The position numbers were made by a program, and so were the translations under genes. From Pseudomonas sp. GL-B-19 (GTDB lineage: Bacteria > Pseudomonadota > Gammaproteobacteria > Pseudomonadales > Pseudomonadaceae), in NCBI RefSeq assembly GCF_019956415.1, contig NZ_JAHBDK010000064.1, positions 62,001 through 126,000 of the forward strand: DNA of 64,000 bases. Reading direction: 5' to 3'. Below, in pieces: positions 1 through 8,466 of this stretch (position 1 is the stretch's first letter; each line of letters opens with the position of its first letter). Under the pieces are notes generated by a model. It was not told the DNA's origin and made no database searches. It was given only the letters and a program-made list of their open reading frames with translations.

Positions 1-1240
1 TGGCCAGATCACCGGCGCTGAACGACACCTCTTCAAGCAAGCGCTCAAGCAAGGTGTGCAGGCGACGGGCACCGATGTTCTCGGTCTTCTCGTTGACCTG
101 CCAGGCGATCTCGGCAATGCGCTTGATGCCGCTCGGCTGGAACTCGATGCCCAGGCCTTCGGTTTTCAGCAGGGCACAGTATTGCTCGGTGAGCGATGCA
201 TGCGGCTCGCTGAGAATGCGCTCGAAATCTTCCGGTGTCAGCGCCTTGAGTTCGACACGAATCGGCAAGCGGCCTTGCAGCTCAGGCACCAGGTCGCTCG
301 GCTTGCTCAGGTGGAACGCACCGGAAGCAATGAACAGGATGTGGTCGGTCTTGACCATGCCCAGCTTGGTGTTGACGGTGCAGCCTTCGATCAGCGGCAG
401 CAAGTCACGCTGTACGCCTTCACGGGACACATCGACGCCACCGGAATTACCGCGCTTGGCCACCTTGTCGATTTCGTCGATGAACACGATGCCGTGCTGC
501 TCGACCGCTTCCAGTGCCTTGGCTTTCAACTCTTCTTCGTTGACCAGGCGACCGGCTTCTTCGTCACGCACCAGTTTCAGCGCTTCCTTGACCTTGAGCT
601 TGCGGCTTTTCTTCTTGCCCTTGCCCATGTTGGCGAAGAGGCTCTGCAACTGGTTGGTCATTTCTTCCATGCCCGGTGGCGCAGAGATGTCGACGCCGGC
701 CATTTCGGCGACTTCGATTTCGATCTCCTTGTCGTCCAGCTGACCTTCGCGCAGGCGCTTGCGGAACAGCTGGCGGGTGTTGGAATCAGCCGACGGTGCA
801 GCGTCTTCGTTGCTGAAACCCATGCGTGCCGGTGGCAGCAGGGCGTCAAGGATGCGCTCTTCAGCGGCATCTTCGGCGCGGTGGCGCACCTTGGTGATTT
901 CCTGTTCGCGCAGCAATTTGATCGCAGCGTCAGCCAGGTCACGAATGATCGATTCAACGTCGCGGCCCACATAGCCGACTTCGGTGAACTTGGTCGCTTC
1001 GACTTTGATGAACGGCGCGTTGGCGAGTTTGGCCAGGCGACGGGCGATCTCGGTTTTACCGACACCGGTCGGGCCGATCATCAGGATGTTCTTTGGGGTT
1101 ACTTCAACGCGCAGCTCTTCAGGCAGCTGCATCCGGCGCCAGCGGTTACGCAACGCGATGGCGACGGCGCGCTTGGCATCGTCCTGGCCGATGATATGGC
1201 GGTTGAGTTCGTGGACGATTTCACGGGGAGTCATGGACAT
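1..1240 (-). CDS. hslU: HslU, ATPase subunit of the HslUV protease (cut by window edge)
   Basis: AAA+ unfoldase that feeds substrates into the HslV peptidase chamber in the cytoplasm. Reading the minus strand from the ATG at 1240 gives [15 protein letters not shown], then a Walker A GPTGVGKT near residues 57-64 and a Walker B FIDEID near residue 250. About 413 codons are present of the roughly 445 usual, so the C-terminus lies beyond base 1; this is an edge effect, not a truncation. A second ATG two codons downstream is possible. The gene follows hslV by 55 nt on the same strand, the normal hslVU operon. A long open frame on the plus strand here is a shadow. Confidence 0.97.
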   Translation of the reverse strand, partial: MSMTPREIVHELNRHIIGQDDAKRAVAIALRNRWRRMQLPEELRVEVTPKNILMIGPTGVGKTEIARRLAKLANAPFIKVEATKFTEVGYVGRDVESIIRDLADAAIKLLREQEITKVRHRAEDAAEERILDALLPPARMGFSNEDAAPSADSNTRQLFRKRLREGQLDDKEIEIEVAEMAGVDISAPPGMEEMTNQLQSLFANMGKGKKKSRKLKVKEALKLVRDEEAGRLVNEEELKAKALEAVEQHGIVFIDEIDKVAKRGNSGGVDVSREGVQRDLLPLIEGCTVNTKLGMVKTDHILFIASGAFHLSKPSDLVPELQGRLPIRVELKALTPEDFERILSEPHASLTEQYCALLKTEGLGIEFQPSGIKRIAEIAWQVNEKTENIGARRLHTLLERLLEEVSFSAGDLA

Positions 1241-1295
1241 AGTATTTAGCGGACCTCAAGCAAGAATGAGCCGTGGCGCAATGGCCAACACGGGC

Positions 1296-1826
1296 TTACT
1301 CGGCGCAGTCCTGCTCCTCAATGGTCTGGGTGTGATTGGTGAATACGCAGATGTCGGCGGCGATGCCGAGAGCGGTTTCGACGATTTCCCGGGCCGACAG
1401 ATCGGTCTTCTTCAGCAGTGCGCTGGCAGCGGCCTGGGCATAACCGCCGCCGGAACCCATGGCGATCAGGCCTTCTTCAGGCTCAACCACATCGCCATTG
1501 CCGGTAATGATCAGGGAGGCGTCTTTGTTGGCGACTGCGAGCATGGCTTCGAGACGGCTGAGGGAGCGGTCGGTGCGCCATTCTTTGGCGAGTTCGACGG
1601 CGGCGCGAACCAGGTGACCTTGGTGTTTCTCAAGCTGGCCTTCGAAACGTTCGAAGAGGGTGAAGGCGTCAGCCGTGGCCCCGGCAAAACCGGCGATAAC
1701 CTGGCCGTGGTACAGGCGGCGAACTTTCTTCGCGTTGCCTTTCATCACGGTATTGCCGAGAGAAACCTGGCCGTCGCCGCCCATGACGACTTTGCCGTGG
1801 CGGCGAACTGAAACGATGGTGGTCAA
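1296..1826 (-). CDS. hslV: HslV, peptidase subunit of the HslUV protease
   Basis: Proteasome-beta-like threonine peptidase that assembles as a double hexameric ring with HslU. The 176-residue protein has the family length and starts [20 protein letters not shown], so removal of Met exposes the catalytic Thr. The [11 protein letters not shown] stretch is also typical. It is the first gene of hslVU, 231 nt downstream of the SPOR gene, and a close match to a sigma-32 promoter lies about 45 nt upstream of its start, consistent with heat-shock control as in E. coli. Confidence 0.98.
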   Translation of the reverse strand: MTTIVSVRRHGKVVMGGDGQVSLGNTVMKGNAKKVRRLYHGQVIAGFAGATADAFTLFERFEGQLEKHQGHLVRAAVELAKEWRTDRSLSRLEAMLAVANKDASLIITGNGDVVEPEEGLIAMGSGGGYAQAAASALLKKTDLSAREIVETALGIAADICVFTNHTQTIEEQDCAE

Positions 1827-1871
1827 GGGAGAGTCTCCACGCAGCGGGGCGAAAATGCCTTATGCCAACTC

Positions 1872-1899
1872 ATATGGGGGTGGTGGAGCGTATTTCAAC
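1872..1899 (-). promoter_or_regulatory. Probable sigma-32 heat-shock promoter of hslVU
   Basis: On the minus strand the sequence reads GTTGAAA, 13 nt, CCCCATAT. The heat-shock sigma-32 consensus is CTTGAAA, 11-16 nt, CCCCATNT, so the -10 matches fully and the -35 differs at one base. It sits 46 nt upstream of the hslV start. The match is seen directly; activity is inferred. Confidence 0.8.
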
Positions 1900-1960
1900 T
1901 GTGGGGTGAGGCGAGGGACGAGCGGTTGGCAGCGGGTGATGGATGTTTTGTCGGGAAGGG

Positions 1961-2031
1961 CGCCTTCGCCGGCAAGCCGGCTCCTACAGGGATTGACGAA
2001 TATTCTGTAGGAGCTGGCTTGCCAGCGATGA
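1961..2031. repeat. REP pair (gtaggagctggcttgcc type) between hslV and the SPOR gene
   Basis: Two inverted REP units face each other: cgccggcaagccggctcctaca and, about 16 nt on, tgtaggagctggcttgccagcgat. This is a common extragenic palindromic element of fluorescens-group Pseudomonas. The same unit type recurs at 27172-27262 and at the right window edge. Confidence 0.85.
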
Positions 2032-2057
2032 ACGATGATGCGGTATCACTGACGGGA

Positions 2058-2768
2058 TCAGCGGCTCTGGCGTTGTTGTAACAACAGGTTGCTAAACCCT
2101 GCGCCGGCCAGTTGTTTCTGAGCCGTGGTCAGTTGTTCGCGGTTGCTGAACGGCCCGACCAAAACGCGATACCAGGTCTCATCCTTTACCGTGCCGGACT
2201 CAACCGCCACCGACTGACCCAGCAGAATGATCTGCGCCCGAACCTTGTCTGCGTCAGTTTGTTTGCGGAACGAACCAGCCTGCAGGAAGAACTTGGTCAC
2301 TGGCGCTGCTTTTGACACCGGTGGCGCTGGCGGCGGTGTAATCCCGGCCAGTGCAGCCTGAGCCCGCGCTGTATCGATCTTCGCCGCTTCCGCAGGCGTC
2401 ACCGGCGTGGTCGGAATCGCCGGCACTTGCGGCGTCGGCAGGGTTTTCTCCGGCACGGCATCCGGCGGCACGATCACTTCCGATTCCGGCAGCAGGGTAT
2501 AGAAGTCGTACTTCGGCTTCACCGGTTGCGTCGGGCTCGGCGGGGTCTTGTTGGCCTCGGCGATCTTGGTGGCTTTCTGTTGCTGCTCCACCTTCTCGCG
2601 CTTGACCGTGTCGCTGCCTTTGCCGGGTTCCAGTTTCATCAGGAAGACGATGAACGCGCCGACCGTCAGGCCGATGGCCATCCACAGCCAGCCCGGAATC
2701 GGCTGTTTTGCAGGGGCTTGGTAACGGCTGGCGCCACGCTTGGGTGCAGGTTTTTTCTTGGCAGCCAA
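2058..2768 (-). CDS. SPOR-domain membrane protein (FtsN-like)
   Basis: Inner-membrane protein expected to bind denuded septal peptidoglycan through its SPOR domain. The 236-residue sequence has a basic cytoplasmic N-terminus (MAAKKKPAPKRGASRY), one membrane segment at about 23-45, a long Pro/Ala/Thr-rich periplasmic linker, and a C-terminal SPOR domain from about residue 158 (FFLQAGSF, WYRVLVGPF). It lies between argS and hslVU, the usual Pseudomonas position, and ends the argS transcription direction with a gap of a single base. It is often annotated as FtsN or merely as a sporulation-related repeat protein; true FtsN function is not proven by sequence. Confidence 0.9.
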   Translation of the reverse strand: MAAKKKPAPKRGASRYQAPAKQPIPGWLWMAIGLTVGAFIVFLMKLEPGKGSDTVKREKVEQQQKATKIAEANKTPPSPTQPVKPKYDFYTLLPESEVIVPPDAVPEKTLPTPQVPAIPTTPVTPAEAAKIDTARAQAALAGITPPPAPPVSKAAPVTKFFLQAGSFRKQTDADKVRAQIILLGQSVAVESGTVKDETWYRVLVGPFSNREQLTTAQKQLAGAGFSNLLLQQRQSR

Positions 2769-2769
2769 C

Positions 2770-4506
2770 TTACATACGCTCCAGAGTTTCCAGACCCAAG
2801 AGTTCCAGGCCTTGCTTGAGAGTGCGGCCGGTCAGTGCGGCGAGGCGCAGACGGCTCTGCATTTGCGCCGGAGTGTCAGCGCTGAGGATCGGGCAGTTCT
2901 CGTAGAAGCTGGAGAACAGGCCGGCCACATCGTACAGGTAAGTGCAGAGGATATGCGGCGTGCCTTTGTCGGACACGTTGTTCAGTATTTCGCCAAACTG
3001 CGCCAGTTTGGCAGCCAGTTCGTGTTCGTGGGCGGCTTCCAGCACGATCTGGCCTTCGACTTCTGTGAAGTCCTTGCCCAGTTTGCGGAACACGCCGGCG
3101 ACGCGGGTGTAGGCGTACAGCAGGTACGGTGCGGTGTTGCCTTCGAAGTTCAGCATCAGGTCGAAGTTGAAGCTGTAGTCGCTGGTGCGGTGCTTGGACA
3201 GGTCGGCGTATTTCACCGCGCCAATGCCCACCACCTTGGCGATGTTGCGCAGCTCGTCATCGGCAAGCTCCGGGTTCTTGTCCTTCACCAGGGTGTAGGC
3301 GCGTTCCTGTGCTTCGGTCAGCAGGTCGATCAGCTTCACGGTGCCGCCATCGCGGGTCTTGAATGGACGGCCATCTTTACCGTTCATGGTGCCGAAGCCC
3401 ATGTGTTCCATTTCCATCGGATGGGTCACGAAACCGGCCTTGCGCGCCACGGCGAACACTTGCTGGAAGTGCAGGGCCTGACGCTGGTCGACGAAGTACA
3501 GCGCGCGATCAGCCTTGAGCTTGCCGCTGCGATAACGCACGGCCGCCAGGTCGGTGGTGGCGTAGAGGTAGCCGCCGTCAGCCTTGACGATGATCACCGG
3601 CAGCGGGTCGCCGTCGGCGTTCTTGAATTCGTCGAGGAACACGCACTGGGCGCCATTGCTCTCGACCAGCATGCCGGCGGCCTTGAGGTCGTTGACCACG
3701 TTGATCAGGTCGTCGTTGTAGGCGCTTTCGCCCATCACGTCGGCCATGGTCAGTTTGACGTTCAGCAGTTCGTAGATTTTCTGGCAGTGGGACAGGGAAA
3801 TGTCTTTGAACTTGGTCCACAGCGCCAGGCAATCCGCGTCACCGGCTTGCAGCTTGACCACCAGGCCACGGGCGCGATCAGCAAACTCTTCGGATTCGTC
3901 GAAGCGCTGCTTGGCCGCACGGTAGAAGTTTTCCAGGTCCGACAGCTCGTCGCTGGTGATCGGGTTTTCCTGCAGGTACGCCATCAGCATGCCGAACTGG
4001 GTGCCCCAGTCGCCCACGTGGTTCTGACGGATCACTTCGTCGCCGAGGAATTCCAGTACTCGCGCAACACCGTCACCGATGATGGTCGAGCGCAAATGGC
4101 CGACGTGCATCTCTTTGGCGAGGTTCGGCGCCGACAGGTCGACCACGGTGCGCTGCACCGGGCCGGCCTTGCGCACGCCGATTTGTTCGTCGGCGAGTGC
4201 GGCGTCAAGGCGAGTGGCCAGGGCCTGGGTGTTCTGGAAGAAGTTCAGGAAGCCCGGACCAGCGATTTCGGTTTTGCTGACGTTTTCATCAGCCGGCAGC
4301 GCAGCGATAATTTTTTCCGCCAGGTCACGCGGCTTCATGCCGGCCGGTTTGGCCAACATCATGGCGATGTTGCTGGCGAAGTCGCCGTTCTTCTTGTCGC
4401 GGGAGTTTTCCACCTGGATCGCCGGCGACAGGCCTTCAGGCAACACACCTTCGTTGACGAGTTGGGTGATGGCTTGTTGGATCAGCTGGCGAATGGTGTC
4501 TTTCAT
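2770..4506 (-). CDS. argS: Arginyl-tRNA synthetase
   Basis: Class I aminoacyl-tRNA synthetase charging tRNA-Arg. The ATG at 4506 gives [11 protein letters not shown] and a 578-residue protein, the family length; the frame is open 30 codons further upstream but those residues are not ArgS-like. The HIGH motif appears as HVGH at 134-137 in a context ([17 protein letters not shown]) diagnostic for ArgRS, and the C-terminal anticodon-binding domain ends in [12 protein letters not shown]. It lies downstream of priA, with a REP pair between, and directly before the SPOR gene with which it is probably co-transcribed. Confidence 0.97.
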   Translation of the reverse strand: MKDTIRQLIQQAITQLVNEGVLPEGLSPAIQVENSRDKKNGDFASNIAMMLAKPAGMKPRDLAEKIIAALPADENVSKTEIAGPGFLNFFQNTQALATRLDAALADEQIGVRKAGPVQRTVVDLSAPNLAKEMHVGHLRSTIIGDGVARVLEFLGDEVIRQNHVGDWGTQFGMLMAYLQENPITSDELSDLENFYRAAKQRFDESEEFADRARGLVVKLQAGDADCLALWTKFKDISLSHCQKIYELLNVKLTMADVMGESAYNDDLINVVNDLKAAGMLVESNGAQCVFLDEFKNADGDPLPVIIVKADGGYLYATTDLAAVRYRSGKLKADRALYFVDQRQALHFQQVFAVARKAGFVTHPMEMEHMGFGTMNGKDGRPFKTRDGGTVKLIDLLTEAQERAYTLVKDKNPELADDELRNIAKVVGIGAVKYADLSKHRTSDYSFNFDLMLNFEGNTAPYLLYAYTRVAGVFRKLGKDFTEVEGQIVLEAAHEHELAAKLAQFGEILNNVSDKGTPHILCTYLYDVAGLFSSFYENCPILSADTPAQMQSRLRLAALTGRTLKQGLELLGLETLERM

Positions 4507-4638
4507 GGTGGTCTCTTTCGACCGCAAGCGCGGTACGCGCTTCGATGCGCTGGTGGAAAAACTGGGCATTATCCGTGGCGAAGACGGGCTTGCCAACTAT
4601 AGCGGGCTGGTTATGGATATGTGGTGACAAATCGACCG

Positions 4639-4722
4639 CCTTCGCGAGCAGGCTCGCTCCCACATTGATCGCGTGAGCGCCACAGAACCCCTGTGGGAGC
4701 GAGCCTGCTCGCGAAAGCGATC
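4639..4722. repeat. REP pair (gtgggagcgagcctgctcgcg type) between argS and priA
   Basis: Inverted units ttcgcgagcaggctcgctcc and gtgggagcgagcctgctcgc are separated by about 30 nt. The same unit type is found at 9819-9929, 48071-48139 and 53565-53661. Confidence 0.85.
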
Positions 4723-4728
4723 TCAAAA

Positions 4729-6948
4729 TCAATACAAATCCACCGGATCGACATCAAGAGACCAACGCACCGCCCGTCCGCTCGGCATCTGTTCCAACAC
4801 CAGCAACCAACTGCTCAACAACCGATGCAGTGGCGCCCGTGCCGTAGCCTGCAACAACAACTGTGCTCGATAACGTCCGGCGCGGCGCTCCATCGGCGCG
4901 GGCACCGGCCCCAGCAGCTCGATTCCGGTCAGGCCTTGCTCGGCCAATAAACGCTCGGCCTCGCTGCACGCTTCATCAAGAAACCCTTCGGCTTGCCCCG
5001 GTTTGTGCGCTTCCGCGCGCAGCAGCGCCAAATGGGCAAACGGCGGTAATCCAGCGGAGCGGCGTTCGCTCAACGCTTGCTCGGCAAAAGCGAAATACCC
5101 TTGCTCGGTCAGTTGCACCAGCAGCGGATGGTCCGCCAGGTGCGTCTGGATGATCACTTTGCCCGGCTCTTCCGCTCGCCCGGCGCGACCGGCGACCTGA
5201 ACAATCAATTGCGCCATGCGCTCGCTGGCGCGGAAGTCGCCGGAGAACAGCCCGCCGTCGGCGTCGAGAATCGACACCAGCGTCACCCGTGGGAAGTGAT
5301 GCCCTTTGGCAAGCATTTGCGTGCCCACCAATATGCACGGTTGGCCCTTTTGAATGGTGGCGAACAGCTGATTCATCGCGTCCTTGCGCGACGTGCTGTC
5401 ACGATCGACCCTCAGCACCGGGACGTCCGGGAATAAAATCGCCAGCCGTTCCTCGGCGCGCTCGGTGCCGGCGCCCACGGGCCGCAAATCGACTTTGCTG
5501 CATTTCGGGCAGCGCCGGGGTACGCGTTCGACGTAGCCGCAATGGTGGCAACGCAGCTCGCCGGAGCGCTGGTGCACAGTCATCCGCGCATCGCAGCGCT
5601 GACATTCAGACATCCAGCCGCAGTCGTGACACAGCAGTGTCGGCGCAAAGCCGCGACGGTTGAGGAAAACCAAGACTTGCTGGCCGGCGGCCAGTGTTTG
5701 GCCGATGGCTTGCTGCATCGGCCCGGAAATACCGCTGTCCAGCGGGCGACTTTTTACATCCAGGCGCAGGAAGCGCGGTTGCTTTGCGCCACCCGCCCGC
5801 TCGTTCAGCCGTAGGAGGCCATAACGGCCGGTGTAGGCGTTGTGCAGGCTTTCCAATGAGGGCGTGGCGGACCCGAGGACAATCGGGATGTTTTCCTGTC
5901 GGGCACGGACCAATGCAAGGTCTCGGGCGTGATAGCGCAAACCTTCCTGCTGTTTATAGGAGCCGTCGTGCTCTTCGTCGATGATGATCAGGCCGGGGTT
6001 TTTCATCGGCGTGAACAGCGCCGAGCGGGTGCCGATAATAATGTCGGCGTCACCGTCCCGAGCGGCGAGCCAGGCTTCGAGGCGTTCGCGATCATTGACC
6101 GCCGAGTGGATCAAGGCGATGCGCGCATTGAAGCGCTGTTCGAAGCGCGCCAGGGTTTGCGGGCCGAGGTTTATCTCCGGGATCAGCACCAGCGCTTGTT
6201 TGCCAGCCTCAAGAGTTTCGCGGATCAGCTGTAAATAGACTTCGGTCTTGCCGCTGCCGGTGACGCCGGCCAGCAAAAACGCGTGATAACTGTCGAACCC
6301 GGCGCGGATGGCTTCATACGCCGCGCGCTGCTCCGGGTTCAGCGGTAATTCCGGTTGCGCCAGCCAGTGCTCGTGACGCGCGCCGGGGGCGTGTTTGCGG
6401 ATTTCTACCTGCACCAGGTCTTTGGCCAGCAACAAATCCAGGCTGTCTTTGCTCAACATCAGCTTGCTCAGCAATTGATGAGCAACGCCGTGGGGATGTT
6501 GGGCCAGCGTCGCCAATGCTTCGCGCTGGCGCGGTGCGCGGGCAATGCGCGGATCATCCAGGCTGGCGCCCGGCGCGGCAGACCAGAAGCGTTCCTGGCG
6601 CGCTTCAGCCAGTTCGCCCTGACGCAGCAACACCGGTAGCGCCCAACTCAAGGTATCGCCGAGGCTGTGTTGGTAATACTGGGAGGTCCACAGGCACAGC
6701 TTGAACAGCGCCGGTGGCAGCGGTGGCGTGGCGTCGAGCAGGGCCAGCGCAGGTTTGAGCTTTTCCACCGGCACTTCGCTGGTATCGGTGACCTCCACCA
6801 GAATCCCGATCATTTCCCGTCGTCCGAACGGCACCCGCAGGCGCATGCCGGGATGCAACTGGGCGCGCAGGATCCCGGCCGGGGCACGGTAATCGAACAG
6901 GCGGCGCAGGGGCGAAGGCAGGGCGAGGCGCAAAATGGCGTCGGGCAC
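4729..6948 (-). CDS. priA: Primosomal replication restart helicase PriA
   Basis: 3'-5' superfamily 2 helicase that recognises stalled forks and reloads the replisome. The 739-residue protein begins MPDAILRLALPSPLRRLFDY (3'-DNA-binding domain), has Walker A GVTGSGKT at 228-235, a DEEH box (IIIDEEHDGSYK) near 320, and the PriA zinc cluster with four CxxC-type pairs (CHDCGW, CQRC, CHHCGY, CPKC). Length and motif order are normal. It is followed leftward by argS as in other pseudomonads. Confidence 0.97.
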   Translation of the reverse strand: MPDAILRLALPSPLRRLFDYRAPAGILRAQLHPGMRLRVPFGRREMIGILVEVTDTSEVPVEKLKPALALLDATPPLPPALFKLCLWTSQYYQHSLGDTLSWALPVLLRQGELAEARQERFWSAAPGASLDDPRIARAPRQREALATLAQHPHGVAHQLLSKLMLSKDSLDLLLAKDLVQVEIRKHAPGARHEHWLAQPELPLNPEQRAAYEAIRAGFDSYHAFLLAGVTGSGKTEVYLQLIRETLEAGKQALVLIPEINLGPQTLARFEQRFNARIALIHSAVNDRERLEAWLAARDGDADIIIGTRSALFTPMKNPGLIIIDEEHDGSYKQQEGLRYHARDLALVRARQENIPIVLGSATPSLESLHNAYTGRYGLLRLNERAGGAKQPRFLRLDVKSRPLDSGISGPMQQAIGQTLAAGQQVLVFLNRRGFAPTLLCHDCGWMSECQRCDARMTVHQRSGELRCHHCGYVERVPRRCPKCSKVDLRPVGAGTERAEERLAILFPDVPVLRVDRDSTSRKDAMNQLFATIQKGQPCILVGTQMLAKGHHFPRVTLVSILDADGGLFSGDFRASERMAQLIVQVAGRAGRAEEPGKVIIQTHLADHPLLVQLTEQGYFAFAEQALSERRSAGLPPFAHLALLRAEAHKPGQAEGFLDEACSEAERLLAEQGLTGIELLGPVPAPMERRAGRYRAQLLLQATARAPLHRLLSSWLLVLEQMPSGRAVRWSLDVDPVDLY

Positions 6949-6998
6949 GCGGGGGGATCTCGATCAGCAGGCGGTAAAAAGGATCAGGCACATAACCT

Positions 6999-7089
6999 TG
7001 TAGAAGTGAGCCTGCTCGCGATAGCGGTGTTTCAGACGACATAAACGTTGAATGACAGATCGCTATCGCGAGCAGGCTCACTCCTACAG
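6999..7089. repeat. REP pair (gtaggagtgagcctgctcgcgat type) upstream of priA
   Basis: Inverted units tgtagaagtgagcctgctcg and cgagcaggctcactcctaca surround an approximately 40-nt spacer; the pairing extends inward through gcgatagcg/cgctatcgc. The same subtype occurs at 28499-28591. The rest of the 290-nt priA-rpmE gap holds the rpmE promoter. Confidence 0.85.
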
Positions 7090-7141
7090 GGGATCGCGTA
7101 TTGGGTCGGGAGCCTAGCAGACGACTGGTTTGAGGGACAGC

Positions 7142-7169
7142 TTGCGTGATTGGCGATGTCTGGTAGAAT
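7142..7169 (+). promoter_or_regulatory. Likely sigma-70 promoter of rpmE
   Basis: TTGCGT at 7142-7147 and TAGAAT at 7164-7169 are separated by 16 nt. They lie 70 nt upstream of the rpmE start, which leaves room for a short 5' leader. Prediction from consensus only. Confidence 0.5.
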
Positions 7170-7238
7170 CCGCGGCCTAATTACGTGCGGTATTCAACAA
7201 TAGTGTTGAGTGGCGGCACGCTAGCCTGAGGAATCATC

Positions 7239-7469
7239 ATGAAAGCCGATATCCATCCAACATACGAAATCACCGCAGTTACCTGCAGCTGTGGCAACAA
7301 GTTCGAAACTCGTTCGAACCTGGCCAAGCCTCTGGCGATCGACGTATGCAACGAGTGCCACCCGTTCTACACCGGTAAGCAGAAGACTCTGGATACTGGC
7401 GGTCGTGTACAGCGCTTCGCAGACCGTTTCGGCGCTTTCGGCAAGAAAGCTCCAGCTGCTGCAGAGTAA
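7239..7469 (+). CDS. rpmE: 50S ribosomal protein L31 (zinc-binding form)
   Basis: Large-subunit ribosomal protein that bridges to the small subunit. The 76-residue protein [16 protein letters not shown]... carries Cys16, Cys18, Cys37 and Cys40 (CSC and CNEC), the zinc-binding C+ type; the zinc-free paralogue lacks these. A ctgaggaatcatc leader provides an AGGA ribosome site before the ATG. It ends in a strong terminator that overlaps the next gene. Confidence 0.97.
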   Translation: MKADIHPTYEITAVTCSCGNKFETRSNLAKPLAIDVCNECHPFYTGKQKTLDTGGRVQRFADRFGAFGKKAPAAAE

Positions 7470-7483
7470 GGTTGAAGGGCCCG

Positions 7484-8284
7484 ATGGGCTTTTCCTTGCT
7501 GTTGAAAAAGGCGTCCCTTGCGGGCGCCTTTTTTGTGTCTGCGATTTGGCTGACCGGCGCCCAGGCCTTCTGCCCGACGCCAAGCGGGCTGACATCGGTT
7601 ACGGTGCAGCGGGTGGTGGATGGCGACACCTTGCGCCTGAGCGATGGCCGCAGTGTGCGCATGATTGGCTTGAATACGCCGGAACTGGCCAAGCAGGGCC
7701 GTTCCGACGAGCCGTTTGCCGTGATCGCGCGCAAACGTCTTGAAGCGCTGGTGGCGGCCAGCAATGGGCGCGTCGATTTGCTGCCGGGTAAAGAAAACAA
7801 GGATCGCTACGGTCGCACGCTGGCCCATGTCTATGGCGCTGACGGTGCCAACCTCGAAGCGCAGATGCTTGCCGAAGGCTTGGGTTTTCAAGTAGCGGTG
7901 GCACCCAATGTTGATTTGGTCAGTTGCCAGCAAGCCGCCGAACGCAGCGCCCGGGAGGCCGGCCTTGGCGTATGGCGGCAATCCCCTGTACTGAAAACGG
8001 AGCAGATCAGCGTTTCTGGTTTCGCCGTGCTCAGCGGTCGTGTGAGCAATGTTCAGCGCAATCGCGGTGGGGTTTGGATCGAGTTGCAGGACTCGGTTGT
8101 ATTGCGCGTTGCACCCAATGTGCTCGGACAATTCGATGTCTCTGCGCTGGAAAAGCTCAAGGGCAAGCAGATTGAGGCGCGTGGCTGGGTGCTGGATCGT
8201 TCGCGTCACGGCGAATTGATATCCGGGCAGGCACGCTGGCTTCTTCCTCTGACCGATCCGTCGATGTTGCAGACGGCGCAGTAA
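7484..8284 (+). CDS. Exported thermonuclease-family (SNase-like) protein
   Basis: Predicted Ca2+-dependent phosphodiesterase of the staphylococcal nuclease fold. From the ATG at 7484 the protein is 266 residues, with a signal peptide (MGFSLLLKKASLAGAFF, cut near GAQA/F) and an SNase domain containing the VVDGDTLRL, IGLNTPEL and DRYGRTLAHV motifs with their active-site Asp, Glu and Arg residues; a C-terminal OB-like segment follows. An in-frame TTG at 7472 is possible but adds no useful residues. The rpmE terminator is embedded in the signal-peptide codons, so expression from rpmE must be by read-through. It precedes maeB as in other pseudomonads. Confidence 0.88.
   Translation: MGFSLLLKKASLAGAFFVSAIWLTGAQAFCPTPSGLTSVTVQRVVDGDTLRLSDGRSVRMIGLNTPELAKQGRSDEPFAVIARKRLEALVAASNGRVDLLPGKENKDRYGRTLAHVYGADGANLEAQMLAEGLGFQVAVAPNVDLVSCQQAAERSAREAGLGVWRQSPVLKTEQISVSGFAVLSGRVSNVQRNRGGVWIELQDSVVLRVAPNVLGQFDVSALEKLKGKQIEARGWVLDRSRHGELISGQARWLLPLTDPSMLQTAQ
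7505..7534 (+). terminator. Rho-independent terminator of rpmE, inside the nuclease signal sequence
   Basis: A5, then stem GGCG(T)CCC / GGGCGCC with a TTGC loop and one bulged T, then T6. A weaker hairpin GCCC-GAT-GGGC-TTTT precedes it at 7479-7493. Both lie after the rpmE stop at 7469 but within the 5' end of the following nuclease reading frame. Confidence 0.8.
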
Positions 8285-8384
8285 GAAAGAATTGTAGACA
8301 TTTTTGTTGTCGATTGTGAACAGTCAATCCCTTGTGTTCCGTGGCTCTTGGCCCAAAGTCGTAAGGCCGGGCGCTTGACAGGGG

Positions 8385-8439
8385 TGACTGGTCAGTCTTG
8401 TGGGGATTTTGCGAGGCGCGTATCCTCGCTGACCAGTCT
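8385..8439. promoter_or_regulatory. Two dyads bracketing the maeB promoter region
   Basis: TGACTGGTCA at 8385-8394 and TGACCAGTCT at 8430-8439 are each near-palindromic, and GACTGGTCAG (8386-8395) is the exact inverse of CTGACCAGTC (8429-8438). A TTGTGG-17 nt-TATCCT promoter candidate (8398-8426) lies between them. This could be a regulator binding arrangement or a large hairpin in the leader; the regulator is not identifiable. Confidence 0.4.
8398..8426 (+). promoter_or_regulatory. Candidate sigma-70 promoter of maeB
   Basis: TTGTGG at 8398-8403 and TATCCT at 8421-8426 with 17-nt spacing, about 40 nt before the maeB ATG. A TTGACA at 8375 has no good -10 partner at 17 nt. Consensus match is moderate. 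Confidence 0.4.
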
Positions 8440-8466
8440 GTCCCACAGTAAAAGCGGAATGCCAAA

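Noticed and set aside
1-1240. Truncated hslU pseudogene
   Set aside because: The frame is intact to the window edge; the missing C-terminus is outside the window.
2740-4602. A 620-codon open frame antisense to argS
   Set aside because: Shadow of argS; the composition is low-complexity Val/Gly/His-rich and matches no family.
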